Below are positions 8,872 through 18,183 of a stretch of 64,000 nt of DNA, one piece after another. The translations under genes were made by a program, and so were the position numbers. The notes beneath the pieces were generated by a model. It was not told the origin of the DNA, did no database searches, and saw only the letters and a list, made by a program, of their open reading frames with translations. The number at the start of each line of letters is the position of its first letter. Position 1 is the first letter of the stretch. Origin of the DNA: an uncultured Allobosea sp. (GTDB lineage: Bacteria > Pseudomonadota > Alphaproteobacteria > Rhizobiales > Beijerinckiaceae); contig NZ_CAMFKW010000002.1 in the NCBI RefSeq assembly GCF_945957345.1, forward strand, positions 62,001-126,000, written 5' to 3'.

Positions 8872-8899
8872 GATACTGATCAACCGGGGGCTGCGTCAA
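8870..8899 (-). promoter_or_regulatory. Probable promoter of the gntR-uxuA transcript
   Basis: On the minus strand TTGACG (8899-8894) and TATCCT (8875-8870) are separated by 18 bases, a good sigma-70 match. The predicted start of transcription falls on the palindrome at 8860-8871. A weaker plus-strand pair, TTGCCA (8842-8847) and TATACT (8864-8869) with 16-base spacing, could serve the ABC operon and also overlaps the operator. Confidence 0.5.
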
Positions 8900-9004
8900 C
8901 TTGGCAGGTTTCCGGTGCGAGGGGCGGGGCCGGATCGGAACGGTCGAGCCAGCGCAACATAACAATAAGCTCGCAAGCGGGCATCCGCATCTGGAGGAGA
9001 AATC

Positions 9005-10195
9005 ATGACTCACGACAGCATCAATCGGCGTCATTTCATCGGCGGTGTCGCCGGTCTCGGCGTCGCAGCCCATGCACCGGGTGTGTTCGCGCAGCAGCTC
9101 AAGCTGCCGGCGTCCCCGCTCACGATCAGCGTCATCGACGTCGGCGGCGCGCTCGCTCTCGTGCAGACGCCGCTGGAGAACTACCCGAAGGCCAATCCCA
9201 AGGCCGTCTCGCGCATGGTCTTCACCAAGGCCCCGGCGCCCGAACTGCCCGCGAAGATCAAGGCCCAGCAGGCTGCCGGCCGCCTCGACATCGACATGGT
9301 CATCGGTGGCCTGGACGTGCTCTCGGCCGGCATCGAGCAGAAGCTCTGGGTCGACCTGCTGCCGCGCCTGCAGGCCGAATTGCCGAAGCCGGAAGATATC
9401 TATCTCAAGCCGGCACTCGCCATGCACAATCTCGGCCAGGGCCAGGGCATGGCGATGGTCTATTATCCGTCCGGCCCGCTGCTCGAATACATGCCGGACC
9501 GCGTCAAGCAGGTGCCGACCACGGCGGAAGAGCTGCTGGCCTGGACCAAACAGAACAAGAACCGCTTCTTCTACGGCCGTCCGGCCAATTCCGGCCCCGG
9601 CCGTACCTGGATCATGGGCTTGCCTTATCTCCTGGGTGACAAGGATCCGAAGGATCCGGAGAAGGGCTGGGACAAGACCTGGACCTATCTCAAGGAGCTC
9701 GGCGAGAACATCGAGTATTACCCTGCCGGCACCGGCCAGACGATGAAGGAGCTCGGCGACGGCTCGCGCGACATCATCATCTCGACCACCGGCTGGGACA
9801 TCAATCCGCGCGTGCTCGGCATTGTGCCGAAGGAAGCCAAGATTCAGGCGCTCAAGGGTTTCCACTGGGTCACCGACGCTCAGTACATGATGATCCCGAA
9901 GGGCGTCTCCGACGAGAAGCTCAACGTGCTGCTCGACGTGATCCGCCACATGCTGACGCCGAAGCAGCAGGCCTACACCTATGACGAGGGCTATTTCTAT
10001 CCGGGCCCGGCGGTGAAGGATGTGCCGCTCTCGATGGCGCCGGAATCCAGCCAGAAGGCCATCGCCGAGTTCGGCCGGCCTGAATACGACAAGCTGATCG
10101 CCGACAACCCGATGGAAACCCCGCTCAACCCGGACAAGATGGTCATCGCCTTCCGCATCTGGGACGAGACGGTCGGCGGCGCCAAGAAGAAGTAA
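9005..10195 (+). CDS. ABC transporter substrate-binding protein, Tat-exported
   Basis: This 396-residue periplasmic binding protein of the PotD/extracellular family 1 type begins with a twin-arginine signal (NRRHFIGGVAGLGVAA, cleavage near VFAQQ). It is the first gene of a four-gene importer (binding protein, ATPase, two permeases) running away from the FadR-type regulator and uxuA, so the ligand is probably a hexuronate, aldonate or related sugar acid rather than a polyamine; that is inference from context. A strong GGAGGAGA ribosome site precedes the ATG. A stem-loop follows the gene, which would favour higher expression of the binding protein than of the membrane components. Confidence 0.9.
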   Translation: MTHDSINRRHFIGGVAGLGVAAHAPGVFAQQLKLPASPLTISVIDVGGALALVQTPLENYPKANPKAVSRMVFTKAPAPELPAKIKAQQAAGRLDIDMVIGGLDVLSAGIEQKLWVDLLPRLQAELPKPEDIYLKPALAMHNLGQGQGMAMVYYPSGPLLEYMPDRVKQVPTTAEELLAWTKQNKNRFFYGRPANSGPGRTWIMGLPYLLGDKDPKDPEKGWDKTWTYLKELGENIEYYPAGTGQTMKELGDGSRDIIISTTGWDINPRVLGIVPKEAKIQALKGFHWVTDAQYMMIPKGVSDEKLNVLLDVIRHMLTPKQQAYTYDEGYFYPGPAVKDVPLSMAPESSQKAIAEFGRPEYDKLIADNPMETPLNPDKMVIAFRIWDETVGGAKKK

Positions 10196-10205
10196 GTCCG
10201 GTTGC

Positions 10206-10242
10206 GGCGGCGGGCTTGTGCCTCGCGCCCAGGCCCGCCGCC
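10206..10242 (+). promoter_or_regulatory. Stem-loop between binding-protein and ATPase genes
   Basis: A perfect 10-base stem (ggcggcgggc / gcccgccgcc) encloses a 17-base loop in the 85-base gap. There is no T-run after it, so it is more likely a 3'-end stabiliser or partial attenuator of the binding-protein message than a full terminator. The other binding-protein gene with its permeases in this window (52148-52921) has the same arrangement. Confidence 0.6.
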
Positions 10243-10280
10243 GGTTCCTTCGACCCCGTTCTCAGATCCATCCGGAAGCC

Positions 10281-11354
10281 ATGACCATCAACGCAGCCTC
10301 GTTCCGCGAGCTCAAGCTCGATCGTCTGAGCCGTGACTTCGGCACCCATAACGCGCTCAAGGACGTCTCGCTGACGATCGGCAAGGGCGAGTTCATCGCG
10401 CTGCTCGGCCCGTCCGGCTGCGGCAAGTCGACGACGCTGAACCTGATCGCGGGCCTGCTGCCGGCGACCGGCGGCGGCATCTGGCTCGACGACAAGCGCA
10501 TCGACCCGCTGCGGCCCGAAGAGCGCGGCTTCGGCATGGTCTTCCAGAATTATGCCCTGTTCCCGCATATGAGCGTGAACAAGAATATCGGCTTCGGCCT
10601 GAAGATGCGCGGCATGCCCAAGGCCGAGATCGACAAGCGCGTCGCCGAGGCCGCGGCGCTGGTGCGCCTGCAGGGCCAGACCGAGAAACTGCCCGGCCAG
10701 CTCTCCGGCGGCCAGCAGCAGCGCGTCGCCATCGCCCGCGCCATCGTGGTCGAGCCGCCGCTGGTGCTGATGGACGAGCCGCTTTCGAACCTCGACGCCA
10801 AGCTGCGCCTCGAGATGCGCGCCGAAATCCGCCGCATCCACAACACGCTAGGCGCCACCACGATCTACGTCACGCACGACCAGGAGGAGGCGCTTTCGCT
10901 CGCCGACCGCATCGTCGTGCTGCGCGACGGCCAGGTCCGTCAGGTCGGCACGCCGGAAGACCTGTTCATGCGGCCTGACCATCTCGACGTCGCCGAGTTC
11001 ATGGGCTTCCGCAACAAGGTGAAGGGCAAGATCGCCGCGACCGCGGACGGCAAGGCGACGGTCGCTGTCGGCGATGCCCAGCTCTCCGGTCGTGCGCGCA
11101 ACGCGGTTTCCGCCGGCACTGAGGGCTATCTCGCGATCCGCCCGGAGGACCTGCACCCGGTCGCGGCCGGCCAGCCCGGCCTCAAGGCGCAGGTCGTCTC
11201 GACCGAGTTCCGCGGCCGCGAGTTCGTCGGTTTCGCCCGCATGGCCGATGGCACGGATCTGTCCTTCCTCGCCCATGACAAGCTCTCGCCCGGCGAGGCG
11301 GTGACGCTCGCCGCCGATCCCGACCGCGTCCTCGTCTATGGAGCGGCGGCGTGA
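10281..11354 (+). CDS. ABC transporter ATP-binding protein, PotA/UgpC type
   Basis: This 357-residue cytoplasmic ATPase has Walker A GPSGCGKST (43-51), a Q-loop in VFQNYALFPHMSV, signature LSGGQQQR (141-148), Walker B LVLMDEP and the switch His in VTHDQEEA (H199). A C-terminal TOBE-type regulatory domain covers roughly 240-357. All catalytic motifs are intact. I start at ATG 10281 (MTINAASFRELKLDRL); the frame is open upstream, but those residues lie in the stem-loop region. Its stop overlaps the GTG start of the first permease, indicating translational coupling. Confidence 0.93.
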   Translation: MTINAASFRELKLDRLSRDFGTHNALKDVSLTIGKGEFIALLGPSGCGKSTTLNLIAGLLPATGGGIWLDDKRIDPLRPEERGFGMVFQNYALFPHMSVNKNIGFGLKMRGMPKAEIDKRVAEAAALVRLQGQTEKLPGQLSGGQQQRVAIARAIVVEPPLVLMDEPLSNLDAKLRLEMRAEIRRIHNTLGATTIYVTHDQEEALSLADRIVVLRDGQVRQVGTPEDLFMRPDHLDVAEFMGFRNKVKGKIAATADGKATVAVGDAQLSGRARNAVSAGTEGYLAIRPEDLHPVAAGQPGLKAQVVSTEFRGREFVGFARMADGTDLSFLAHDKLSPGEAVTLAADPDRVLVYGAAA

Positions 11355-12241
11355 GCACGGACACCTCCTCCATTCCGCTGAAGCAGCGGCTGGCGGCGAA
11401 GGGGCTCGATGGACTGACGCTGCTCGTCGTCCCCGCGATCCTCTTCCTGCTGGCGCTGTTCATCTACCCGTTCCTCTACGGGCTCGTGCTCTCCTTCGAG
11501 CCGAAGCAGGGCGGCATGTTCGCCAATTACCAGCGCTTCTTCTCCGATCGCTTCCTCTACGGGACGATCGCGACGACGCTCTGGCTTGCTCTTCCCGTCA
11601 CGGTCGCTACGCTCCTGCTGGCGATCCCGATCGCCTTCCGCGTCCGCCTGATGCAGAACCAGCGTCTGCTGACCACGATCCTGGTGATCCCGATCACGCT
11701 CGGCACCGTGCTCGTCGCCGAGGGCCTGTTGAACTACTTGGGGCCGCAGGGCTGGTTCAACCGCGTGCTGATGACCTTCGGCATCATCTCCTCGCCGGTG
11801 AAGCTGCTCCACAACTACTGGGGCGTGATGCTCTCGCTGGTCATCACCGGCTTCCCCTTCACCTTCCTGCTGACGCTGTCCTATCTCTCCGGCATCGATC
11901 CGGCGCTGGAGCAGGCGGGCGCGACGCTGGGCGCAGGTCCCTGGGAGCGCTTCAAGCACATCCTCTTCCCGCTGCTGCTGCCGGGGCTCGCGATCACCTT
12001 CTGCCTGAGCTTCGTGCAGGCCTTCTCGGTCTTCCCCTCGGCGGTGCTGCTCGGCGCGCCCTCGGGGCCGACCCGCGTCATCTCGATCGCGGCCTATCAG
12101 GCGGCTTTCGAGGAATACGACTACTCCATGGCTTCGGCCGTCGCGATGATCATGGGCGTGGTTCAGCTCGCCATCGTCGTCGTGGTCCTGGCCGCGCGCG
12201 GCCTGCTGTATCGCGGCCCTGCCGGCGGCGGAAAGGGCTGA
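11351..12241 (+). CDS. ABC transporter permease, PotB type
   Basis: This is a 296-residue inner-membrane permease with about six helices. The conserved cytoplasmic EAA loop appears as EQAGATLGAGPWERFKHILF, followed by PLLLPGLAI. It starts with GTG at 11351 overlapping the ATPase stop by four bases (GTGA). It pairs with the next gene to form the heterodimeric channel of the importer at 9005-13076. Confidence 0.92.
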   Translation: MSTDTSSIPLKQRLAAKGLDGLTLLVVPAILFLLALFIYPFLYGLVLSFEPKQGGMFANYQRFFSDRFLYGTIATTLWLALPVTVATLLLAIPIAFRVRLMQNQRLLTTILVIPITLGTVLVAEGLLNYLGPQGWFNRVLMTFGIISSPVKLLHNYWGVMLSLVITGFPFTFLLTLSYLSGIDPALEQAGATLGAGPWERFKHILFPLLLPGLAITFCLSFVQAFSVFPSAVLLGAPSGPTRVISIAAYQAAFEEYDYSMASAVAMIMGVVQLAIVVVVLAARGLLYRGPAGGGKG

Positions 12242-12245
12242 TCCC

Positions 12246-13076
12246 ATGGTGAAAGACACCCGTCTCTCGACGAAGCTCTGGGCGGCCGCGAACTGGACGC
12301 TGATCGGCTTCTTCGTCGTCAACCTCTTCGCGATGATCGCGACGGTGGTGACCTCGTCCTTCTCGACGCGCTGGCTCGGCACCTGGCTGCCGGCCGGCTG
12401 GACGACGCGCTGGTATTCGGCCGCCTGGTCGGAGTTTCAGCTCTATGACGTGCTGCTCGTCACCTTCCAGATCGTCTTCCTGGTGGTGGCGCTCTCGGGC
12501 CTTATCGGCGTGCCCGCAGCCTATGCGCTGGCCCGCCGCGATTTCCCGGGCAAGAAGCTCGTCATGCTGCTCTTCCTGCTGCCGCTGCTGGTGCCGCCGA
12601 TCACCTTCGGTATCCCGCTGGCGACGGTGCTCTACCAGACCGGCTTCGCCGGCCAGATGTCGGGTGTCGTGCTGGCGAACCTGGTGCCGACCGTGCCCTT
12701 CGTCATCCTGGTAATGATCCCGTTCATCGAACAGATCGACACCAAGATCGAGTCGGCCGCGCGCGTCTTCGGCGCCAACACTTTCAAGCTCTTCATCCAT
12801 GTGCTGCTGCCGCTGCTCATGCCCGGCATCCTCGCGGCGCTGCTGCTGGTTCTGGTCAGGACGCTCGCGATGTTCGAATTGACCTTCCTCACGGCCGGCC
12901 CGACCAGCCAGACGCTCGTCGTCGCGCTCTATTACGCGGTCTTTGCCGCCGGTGTCCGCGCTGTGCAGTCGATCGACGCCATGGCGGTGATCTACATGGT
13001 CACGACACTGATCTGGCTGATCATCGCGCTGCGCTTCGTCAACCCGACGCAGATCGTCGCCCGCGCCAAGAAGTGA
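12246..13076 (+). CDS. ABC transporter permease, PotC type
   Basis: This is the second, 276-residue permease of the importer, with about six membrane helices. The EAA loop reads ESAARVFGANTFKLFIHVLL and is followed by PLLMPGI. It begins 4 bases after the stop of the first permease. It closes the operon: an 11-base-pair hairpin lies just after it and the next gene is convergent. A hexuronate-related substrate is inferred from the neighbouring uxuA and regulator. Confidence 0.92.
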   Translation: MVKDTRLSTKLWAAANWTLIGFFVVNLFAMIATVVTSSFSTRWLGTWLPAGWTTRWYSAAWSEFQLYDVLLVTFQIVFLVVALSGLIGVPAAYALARRDFPGKKLVMLLFLLPLLVPPITFGIPLATVLYQTGFAGQMSGVVLANLVPTVPFVILVMIPFIEQIDTKIESAARVFGANTFKLFIHVLLPLLMPGILAALLLVLVRTLAMFELTFLTAGPTSQTLVVALYYAVFAAGVRAVQSIDAMAVIYMVTTLIWLIIALRFVNPTQIVARAKK

Positions 13077-13083
13077 TGGGGAT

Positions 13084-13109
13084 CGGCGGCGCTCCCGCGA
13101 GCGCCGCCG
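13084..13109. terminator. Hairpin between convergent transporter genes
   Basis: An 11-base perfect stem (cggcggcgctc / gagcgccgccg) with a 4-base ccgc loop occupies the 39-base gap between the permease stop and the stop of the convergent ABC exporter gene. The following T content is low (cactttc), so it is a plausible but not textbook terminator. Confidence 0.6.
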
Positions 13110-13115
13110 CCACTT

Positions 13116-14939
13116 TCATGGGACGTCCGCGCGCTCGTCCTCATTGGCGGCGCTGCGGCTCCTGAACACCCGCCACAGCGATTTCTTGAGCCGCCGGGAT
13201 GTCAGGTGTGCGCCGGCGGGCCGGCGCTCCAGCGTGATCTTCTGGTCGTGGTAGTCCTCGAGGCCGGGCCGGTGGCCGACGCTGATCAGCGTCGCCTCCG
13301 CCAGTTCTTCCTCGAACAGGCTGAGCAGCGAGGCCTGGCTCTCCTCGTCGAGTGCCGAGGTCGCCTCGTCCATCACGATGATATCGGGCTTTTGCAGCAG
13401 CAGGCGGGCGAAGGCGACGCGCTGGCGCTCGCCGCCGGAGAGGACGCGGTCCCATTCCTCCTCTTCCAGGTCGAGCTTTTTGGCGAGATAGCCCAGGCCG
13501 CAGCGTTTCAGCGCCGCGACGATCTCGTTGTCCGGGACGGTGCGGTCCGAATCCGGATAAAGCAGGATGGTGCGCAGGGTACCGTGCGGCAGATAGGGCT
13601 TCTGCGGCACGAAGGCGATCGACTGGCCGGCCGGCACGCGGATCGAGCCGGAGCCCCAAGGCCAGATGCCGGCAAGTGCACGGATCAGCGTGCTCTTGCC
13701 CGAGCCGCTCTCGCCCGCGATCAGCACCTTCGCGCCTTGCGAAATGGTGACGGTGGCATCGGCCACGACGACGCGGCCATTACTGTGGGCGATCGACAGG
13801 TTGTCGAGATGGATCGCGCCGTCATCGCTCTCGCCGAGCGCGATCCGCTCGTCCTTCTCCATGATCGTGCCGATATCCAGCGCCTCAAGCTCTTCCATCA
13901 GCTCGTCGACGCGAGTGACCGAGGCGAACCACTCGGCCAAGCGCACGAAATTGTCGACGAACCAGATCAGAGCCGCCTGGACGGCGCTGAACGCTGCGAC
14001 GACCTGCACGACGGCGCCCATCGTGATGGCGCCCGTCAGGAATTTCGGCGCGATCAGCAACAGCGGTACGATTGGGAACAGCGCGCTGTTGGTATTGAGC
14101 ACGAGCGCGATCACGCCCTGCTGGCGCACGATCCTGAGCCAGGCGGCGACGACCTTCCCATAGCTTTCGCCCACCGAGTTGCGCTCGTCGGCATCGCCCT
14201 TGATCAGCGCGATGCTCTCGGCATTCTCGCGCAGCCGCGTCATCTCGGCCCGGAACTGCGCCTCCATCTCGTTCTTGTGCGCGACGCGCGCGACCAGCGG
14301 CCGGCCGGCGAAATAGGCGCCGAGCGAGGCGATGGCCGCATAGATCACCGCGGCGATCGCCATGTAGCTGGGGATCACGATCATCGTGCCACCCAGCATG
14401 AACTCCGCCGAGCCCGCGACCTGCCAGAGGATCGCGGCGAAGGTCGCGGCTGTGACGAAGGCGGTGATCAGGCCGATGGCAAGCTCGACCAGCGGCTCGA
14501 TCGCGAGGCGGACATCCTCGGCGATCCGGTATTCCGGAGCGGTCATGTTCCTGGCCAGGAATCCGAGGCGGTAGTAGCGCTGATCCGCGATCCACCAGCC
14601 GGAGAGGCGGCGCGTCAGGTTTTCGCGCCAGCGCACCTGCAGCAGCATGCGGCTGATGACGAGGCCGCACATCGACAGGGCGGCAGCTCCCAGCAGGAAA
14701 GGCAGCCAGCCGGTCGTTGCCCAGACGGCGCCGACATCACGCTTTTCGAGCGCATCGAAGAACCAGCGGTTCCAGCGGTTGATGCCGACGGCAGCGGCGG
14801 TCTGGGCCGCGATGAAGACGAGGACGGTGATCGTCAGCGCCCAGGCGCGCCAGCGTGTCCTGCCGCGCCAGTAGCGCAGCGCGACGCGGAAGAATTGGCG
14901 CATGCGGGAGCGTCGCGAAACGCGCGGAGCGTCGGCCAT
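13116..14939 (-). CDS. ABC exporter, SbmA/BacA-YddA type, ATPase fused to permease
   Basis: This 607-residue inner-membrane protein joins an SbmA/BacA-like membrane domain (residues ~20-360; RWFFDALEKRDVGAVW and ENLTRRLSGWWIADQRYYRL are typical) to a C-terminal ATPase. The ATPase is intact: Walker A GESGSGKST, signature LSGGERQR, Walker B IIVMDEATSAL and switch His in ISVGHRPG. Relatives import or export peptides, cobalamin or very-long-chain fatty acids; in rhizobia this family matters for antimicrobial-peptide tolerance. Here the substrate is unknown. It is transcribed alone, convergent with the importer on its 3' side. A second, degenerate family member lies at 26084-27862. Confidence 0.9.
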   Translation of the reverse strand: MADAPRVSRRSRMRQFFRVALRYWRGRTRWRAWALTITVLVFIAAQTAAAVGINRWNRWFFDALEKRDVGAVWATTGWLPFLLGAAALSMCGLVISRMLLQVRWRENLTRRLSGWWIADQRYYRLGFLARNMTAPEYRIAEDVRLAIEPLVELAIGLITAFVTAATFAAILWQVAGSAEFMLGGTMIVIPSYMAIAAVIYAAIASLGAYFAGRPLVARVAHKNEMEAQFRAEMTRLRENAESIALIKGDADERNSVGESYGKVVAAWLRIVRQQGVIALVLNTNSALFPIVPLLLIAPKFLTGAITMGAVVQVVAAFSAVQAALIWFVDNFVRLAEWFASVTRVDELMEELEALDIGTIMEKDERIALGESDDGAIHLDNLSIAHSNGRVVVADATVTISQGAKVLIAGESGSGKSTLIRALAGIWPWGSGSIRVPAGQSIAFVPQKPYLPHGTLRTILLYPDSDRTVPDNEIVAALKRCGLGYLAKKLDLEEEEWDRVLSGGERQRVAFARLLLQKPDIIVMDEATSALDEESQASLLSLFEEELAEATLISVGHRPGLEDYHDQKITLERRPAGAHLTSRRLKKSLWRVFRSRSAANEDERADVP

Positions 14940-15212
14940 GTCCTATCCGTCTTGTCCTGAGGTCGGTACCGTCTTCATCGGCGTCAAAGCCATGGCTTCC
15001 AACGACCGGGCCGGGGGCGCGGTTCCATGGCGTCCGTGTCGGGCGGGACTTGCTCAGGGTGGCGGGACTCGAAAATCGTGCCGTGCCCCTCGCGTATCGC
15101 GGCGATTTGCTCCATATACGCCGCAGTTTCGCCGCTTCGGCAGCGTTTGACGGCACGGGTGCCCGGCGGCGACCCGGCATCACCGAAACAAGGCACCGGC
15201 AGGTCACCCGCG

Positions 15213-16238
15213 TTGAGCACGGATATTAAGACGACAGCAGACCGCGTCGAGGCGCGCTTCTGGCGCTTTTCCGTGGCGCCTATGATGGATTGGACCGACC
15301 GGCATTGCCGCGTCATCCATCGGCTGATGTCGCGCCATGCGCTGCTTTATACAGAGATGGTGACGGCGCAGGCCGTGATCCGTGGCGACCGCGAGAGGCT
15401 GATCGGTTTCGACACCATGGAACATCCCGTCGCGCTCCAGCTCGGCGGCAACGACCCGAAGCTCCTGGCGGAAGCCGCGAAGATCGGCGCCGATTTCGGC
15501 TATGACGAGATCAACCTGAACTGCGGCTGCCCCTCGGACCGCGTGCAGGGCGGAGCCTTCGGTGCTTGCCTGATGCGCGAGCCGGCGCTGGTCGGCGATT
15601 GCGTCGCGGCGATGAAGGCGGCGGTCAAGGTCCCCGTCACGGTGAAATGCCGCATCGGCGTCGACGATCAAGACCCGGAGACGGCGCTCGATGCGCTGAC
15701 GGCTTCGGTGCGTGCAGCCGGCGTCGATGCGCTGATCGTCCATGCCCGCAAGGCCTGGCTGCAGGGGCTCTCGCCGAAGGAAAACCGCGAGATCCCGCCG
15801 CTCGACTATGAGCGCGCCTATCGCCTGAAAGCCGCCAATCCGGACCTGCCGATTGCGATCAATGGCGGCATCAAGGCTGCGTCCGAGTGGCCGGCGCATC
15901 TGGAAAAGCTCGATGGCGTGATGATCGGCCGTGAGGCCTATCAGAACCCCGAGATCCTGCTTCAGGTCGACCCGCTGCTCTTCGGCCGGGAGGCGCCGGT
16001 GACGGACGCCTTCGCGATGCTTGAAGCGCTGGAGCCGTATATCGCTGCACATCTGGAGCGGGGCGGGCGCGTGCATGCCTTCACCCGCCATCTCGTCGGC
16101 CTGTTTCCCGGCCGGCCGGGCGCGCGCCAGTTCCGCCGCCATCTCGCGGAGCATTGTGTCGGCGCCAATGCGACGCTGAGAGACCTTCGCGCGGCTATCG
16201 CACATGTCTCGCGCCGCGAGGCCGCTGCGGCCGCCTGA
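15213..16238 (+). CDS. dusA: tRNA-dihydrouridine synthase A
   Basis: This ~341-residue FMN enzyme reduces uridines of the tRNA D-loop (U20/U20a). The N-terminal FMN region FSVAPMMDWTDRHCR, the catalytic-Cys motif NLNCGCPSDRVQGGAFGACLM and HARKAWLQGLSPKENREIPP identify the DusA subgroup. The first good ATG in the domain (15282) would delete the FMN-binding strand, so I use the TTG at 15213; an ATG at 15027 would add 62 residues without family character. The 273 bases between this start and the ABC exporter start on the other strand hold no other recognisable gene. Confidence 0.92.
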   Translation: MSTDIKTTADRVEARFWRFSVAPMMDWTDRHCRVIHRLMSRHALLYTEMVTAQAVIRGDRERLIGFDTMEHPVALQLGGNDPKLLAEAAKIGADFGYDEINLNCGCPSDRVQGGAFGACLMREPALVGDCVAAMKAAVKVPVTVKCRIGVDDQDPETALDALTASVRAAGVDALIVHARKAWLQGLSPKENREIPPLDYERAYRLKAANPDLPIAINGGIKAASEWPAHLEKLDGVMIGREAYQNPEILLQVDPLLFGREAPVTDAFAMLEALEPYIAAHLERGGRVHAFTRHLVGLFPGRPGARQFRRHLAEHCVGANATLRDLRAAIAHVSRREAAAAA

Positions 16239-16506
16239 TCGCGCGGGCCGTGCAGCTTCGACGGAATGGCCGGGCCATCGCTACGGTCCCCGTCCGATTA
16301 CGATCATGCGGCCGCGCCGCGAGGTGGGAATGCGCGGTCGTTCCCAGATCAGCGCCGGTCCAGGTCCAGGCTCGCACGCCGTTTCAGGATATCGTCAAGC
16401 CGCTCGGGGTGGGATCGCCAAGGCGTCCCGGGCGAGATTGATTGCAGCATGGGTTGTTGTATGAATTGATCGATGCCATGTTTTGGCCATAATTCAGGGA
16501 GGGGAA

Positions 16507-17253
16507 ATGGACGGCGTCTCACCCAGCGGTTTTGCCGTTGCACCAGGTCAATTCCGTATTGGCTCGGTGATGAACAAGACCTTCGCAATCCTCGGGCGTC
16601 AGTTCGGCAAGTTCGTGCTGCTGACGCTGGTGCCGATGATCCCGGTCTTCCTCGTGACGCTGGGGGCGTTGTCGTCGAGCGCACCTTCGCCGTCCGGCAT
16701 CGCCATCGGTGCCATGCTGACCGCGCTCCTGACCTTCGTGCTTCAGACCGTGGCACAAGCGACAAGCCTCTATGGCGCCTTCCAGGAAATGCGCCAGCAG
16801 CCCTTCACCATCAGGGATTCCCTGAGAATCGGGTTCTCGCGTACGATTCCCGTCATCGGCGTCGGCATCATCGTTGGCCTCGCGACAGGGCTCGGCTTCC
16901 TGCTTCTCATCGTGCCGGGCGTCATCATCGGCTGCATGCTCTATGTCGCAGTCCCAGCCTGTGTGATCGAGAAGCTGGGCGTGACTGCCAGTACGAGCCG
17001 CAGCGTCGCACTGACCAAGGGCTATCGCTGGCAGATCTTCGGGCTGTTCCTGCTCGTCGTGGTGATCGCCCTTGTCGGCGCCTTCGTGCTCGCGAAGATC
17101 GGGGGCGTCGGTCTGGTGGGGCAGACGCTGAGCTTTGCCTGGCAGGTCGTCTCGACTGCCTTCGGTGCCGTCCTCTCCGCAGTGATCTATCACGACCTGC
17201 GCATGGCGAAGGAAGGCATCGACCTCGACACGCTGGCGAGTGTCTTCGACTGA
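16507..17253 (+). CDS. Integral membrane protein, six-helix DUF/YciC-like
   Basis: This 248-residue protein has about six hydrophobic helices separated by short loops, with Gly-rich segments (GLATGLGFLLLIVPGVIIG). The pattern, including the cytosolic motif ALTKGYRWQIFGLFLLV, is that of the glycerophosphodiesterase membrane-domain/YciC superfamily, whose members lack a known activity. A strong AGGGAGGGG site just upstream fixes the start at ATG 16507 rather than the earlier TTG at 16483. It stands alone between dusA and the convergent MoxR operon, with a 268-base upstream gap in which I see no gene. Confidence 0.75.
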   Translation: MDGVSPSGFAVAPGQFRIGSVMNKTFAILGRQFGKFVLLTLVPMIPVFLVTLGALSSSAPSPSGIAIGAMLTALLTFVLQTVAQATSLYGAFQEMRQQPFTIRDSLRIGFSRTIPVIGVGIIVGLATGLGFLLLIVPGVIIGCMLYVAVPACVIEKLGVTASTSRSVALTKGYRWQIFGLFLLVVVIALVGAFVLAKIGGVGLVGQTLSFAWQVVSTAFGAVLSAVIYHDLRMAKEGIDLDTLASVFD

Positions 17254-17277
17254 TCGATCCCCGTCCGCGCCGATCCT

Positions 17278-18183
17278 TCACGGACCGGTCGCGGCCGGCT
17301 CGTTCTTGTCGGCGCGGTAGCGCCCGAATTGCTGCTCGCGTTCGAGATGCGCCCGCTCCGCCGTGTAGAATGCTTTCAGGAAATCGAGCGTCTCAGCCGG
17401 CGGAACCGGCTCCGCCCAGCCGATCTTGCGGCAGATCTTCTCGCAGACCTGCCGCTGCATGCTGTGCGTATCGGGCGATGAGGGACGCCGCAGCAGCTCC
17501 TCGAGCACCTGCAATTCGAAGGCGCCATAGGCATCGAGCTGCTTGCGGCTGAAGACGAAGCGGCTCTGCGCTTCCGCGAGCTCGGCGAGCAGCGTCCGTC
17601 GCGGCACTGAGATGACCATGGTCCCGGCGATGAGATCGCCGGCGCGCAGATGGTCGCGGTTGAAGAAGGGCAGGGCCGAGAGCGCGACCGCCCAGCCGAA
17701 ATAGCTCGCCGCCGTCCAGAACTCGGCACCGGCTCCGATCTTCGGCACGGCGAAGAACAGTCCGAGCGGCAGGAAGATCTCGACCTCGCGCGTCAGGTTG
17801 CGGGCGACGATCGCGCCGGGCAGGAGCGGGCCGCCGCTGCGGTCGATCACCTTGAGGTTGACGATGCGCTTGCCCGGCGTCGCGCCCTGACTCTGCAGCT
17901 CGAAATGAATGAAATAGAGGTTCCGGAGCAGGAAGGACAGGAACAGCACGACCGTGAACGTCACCGAGCCGGTGACGCCGTGCAGCACCGTCAGGCCGAG
18001 CACTAGGAAGAGAAGGACCGTCGCGAGCATCCAGAACAGGAAGTCGATCAGGAAGGCGACGAGCCGCTCGCCATGGTTCGCGATATCCACCTCCAGCATG
18101 ACGCCTTCCGGCGTGATGATCTCGCGCCGGTTGCGGGTGATGCCGTCGAGCAGACGGTTGATGCGGTCAAGTCGCTGAGCCAT
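17278..18183 (-). CDS. RDD-family membrane protein, last gene of the MoxR cluster
   Basis: This ~301-residue protein has the RDD domain in its first half (ERLVAFLIDFLFWM near the start, GATPGKRIVNLKVID, and FFNRDHLRAGDLIAGT), with three to four membrane helices. A charged soluble C-terminal part of ~120 residues follows. RDD proteins are implicated in transport, but the role is unknown. It overlaps the end of the upstream SpoIIM-like gene by 17 bases. A GTG at 18192 would add three residues. It ends the six-gene leftward operon; its tail is convergent with the membrane gene at 16507. Confidence 0.82.
   Translation of the reverse strand: MAQRLDRINRLLDGITRNRREIITPEGVMLEVDIANHGERLVAFLIDFLFWMLATVLLFLVLGLTVLHGVTGSVTFTVVLFLSFLLRNLYFIHFELQSQGATPGKRIVNLKVIDRSGGPLLPGAIVARNLTREVEIFLPLGLFFAVPKIGAGAEFWTAASYFGWAVALSALPFFNRDHLRAGDLIAGTMVISVPRRTLLAELAEAQSRFVFSRKQLDAYGAFELQVLEELLRRPSSPDTHSMQRQVCEKICRKIGWAEPVPPAETLDFLKAFYTAERAHLEREQQFGRYRADKNEPAATGP

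Noticed and set aside
8147..9949. A 600-codon minus-strand frame suggesting a very long regulator
   Set aside because: Only the last 231 codons match the FadR family. The rest lies antisense to the binding-protein gene and across the promoter region; the operator and ATG 8842 mark the real start.
16239..16506. Short minus-strand frame ending PWRSHPERLDDILKRRASLD
   Set aside because: It looks slightly protein-like, but there is no clear start or ribosome site, and it overlaps the upstream region of the membrane gene; I could not support it as a gene.
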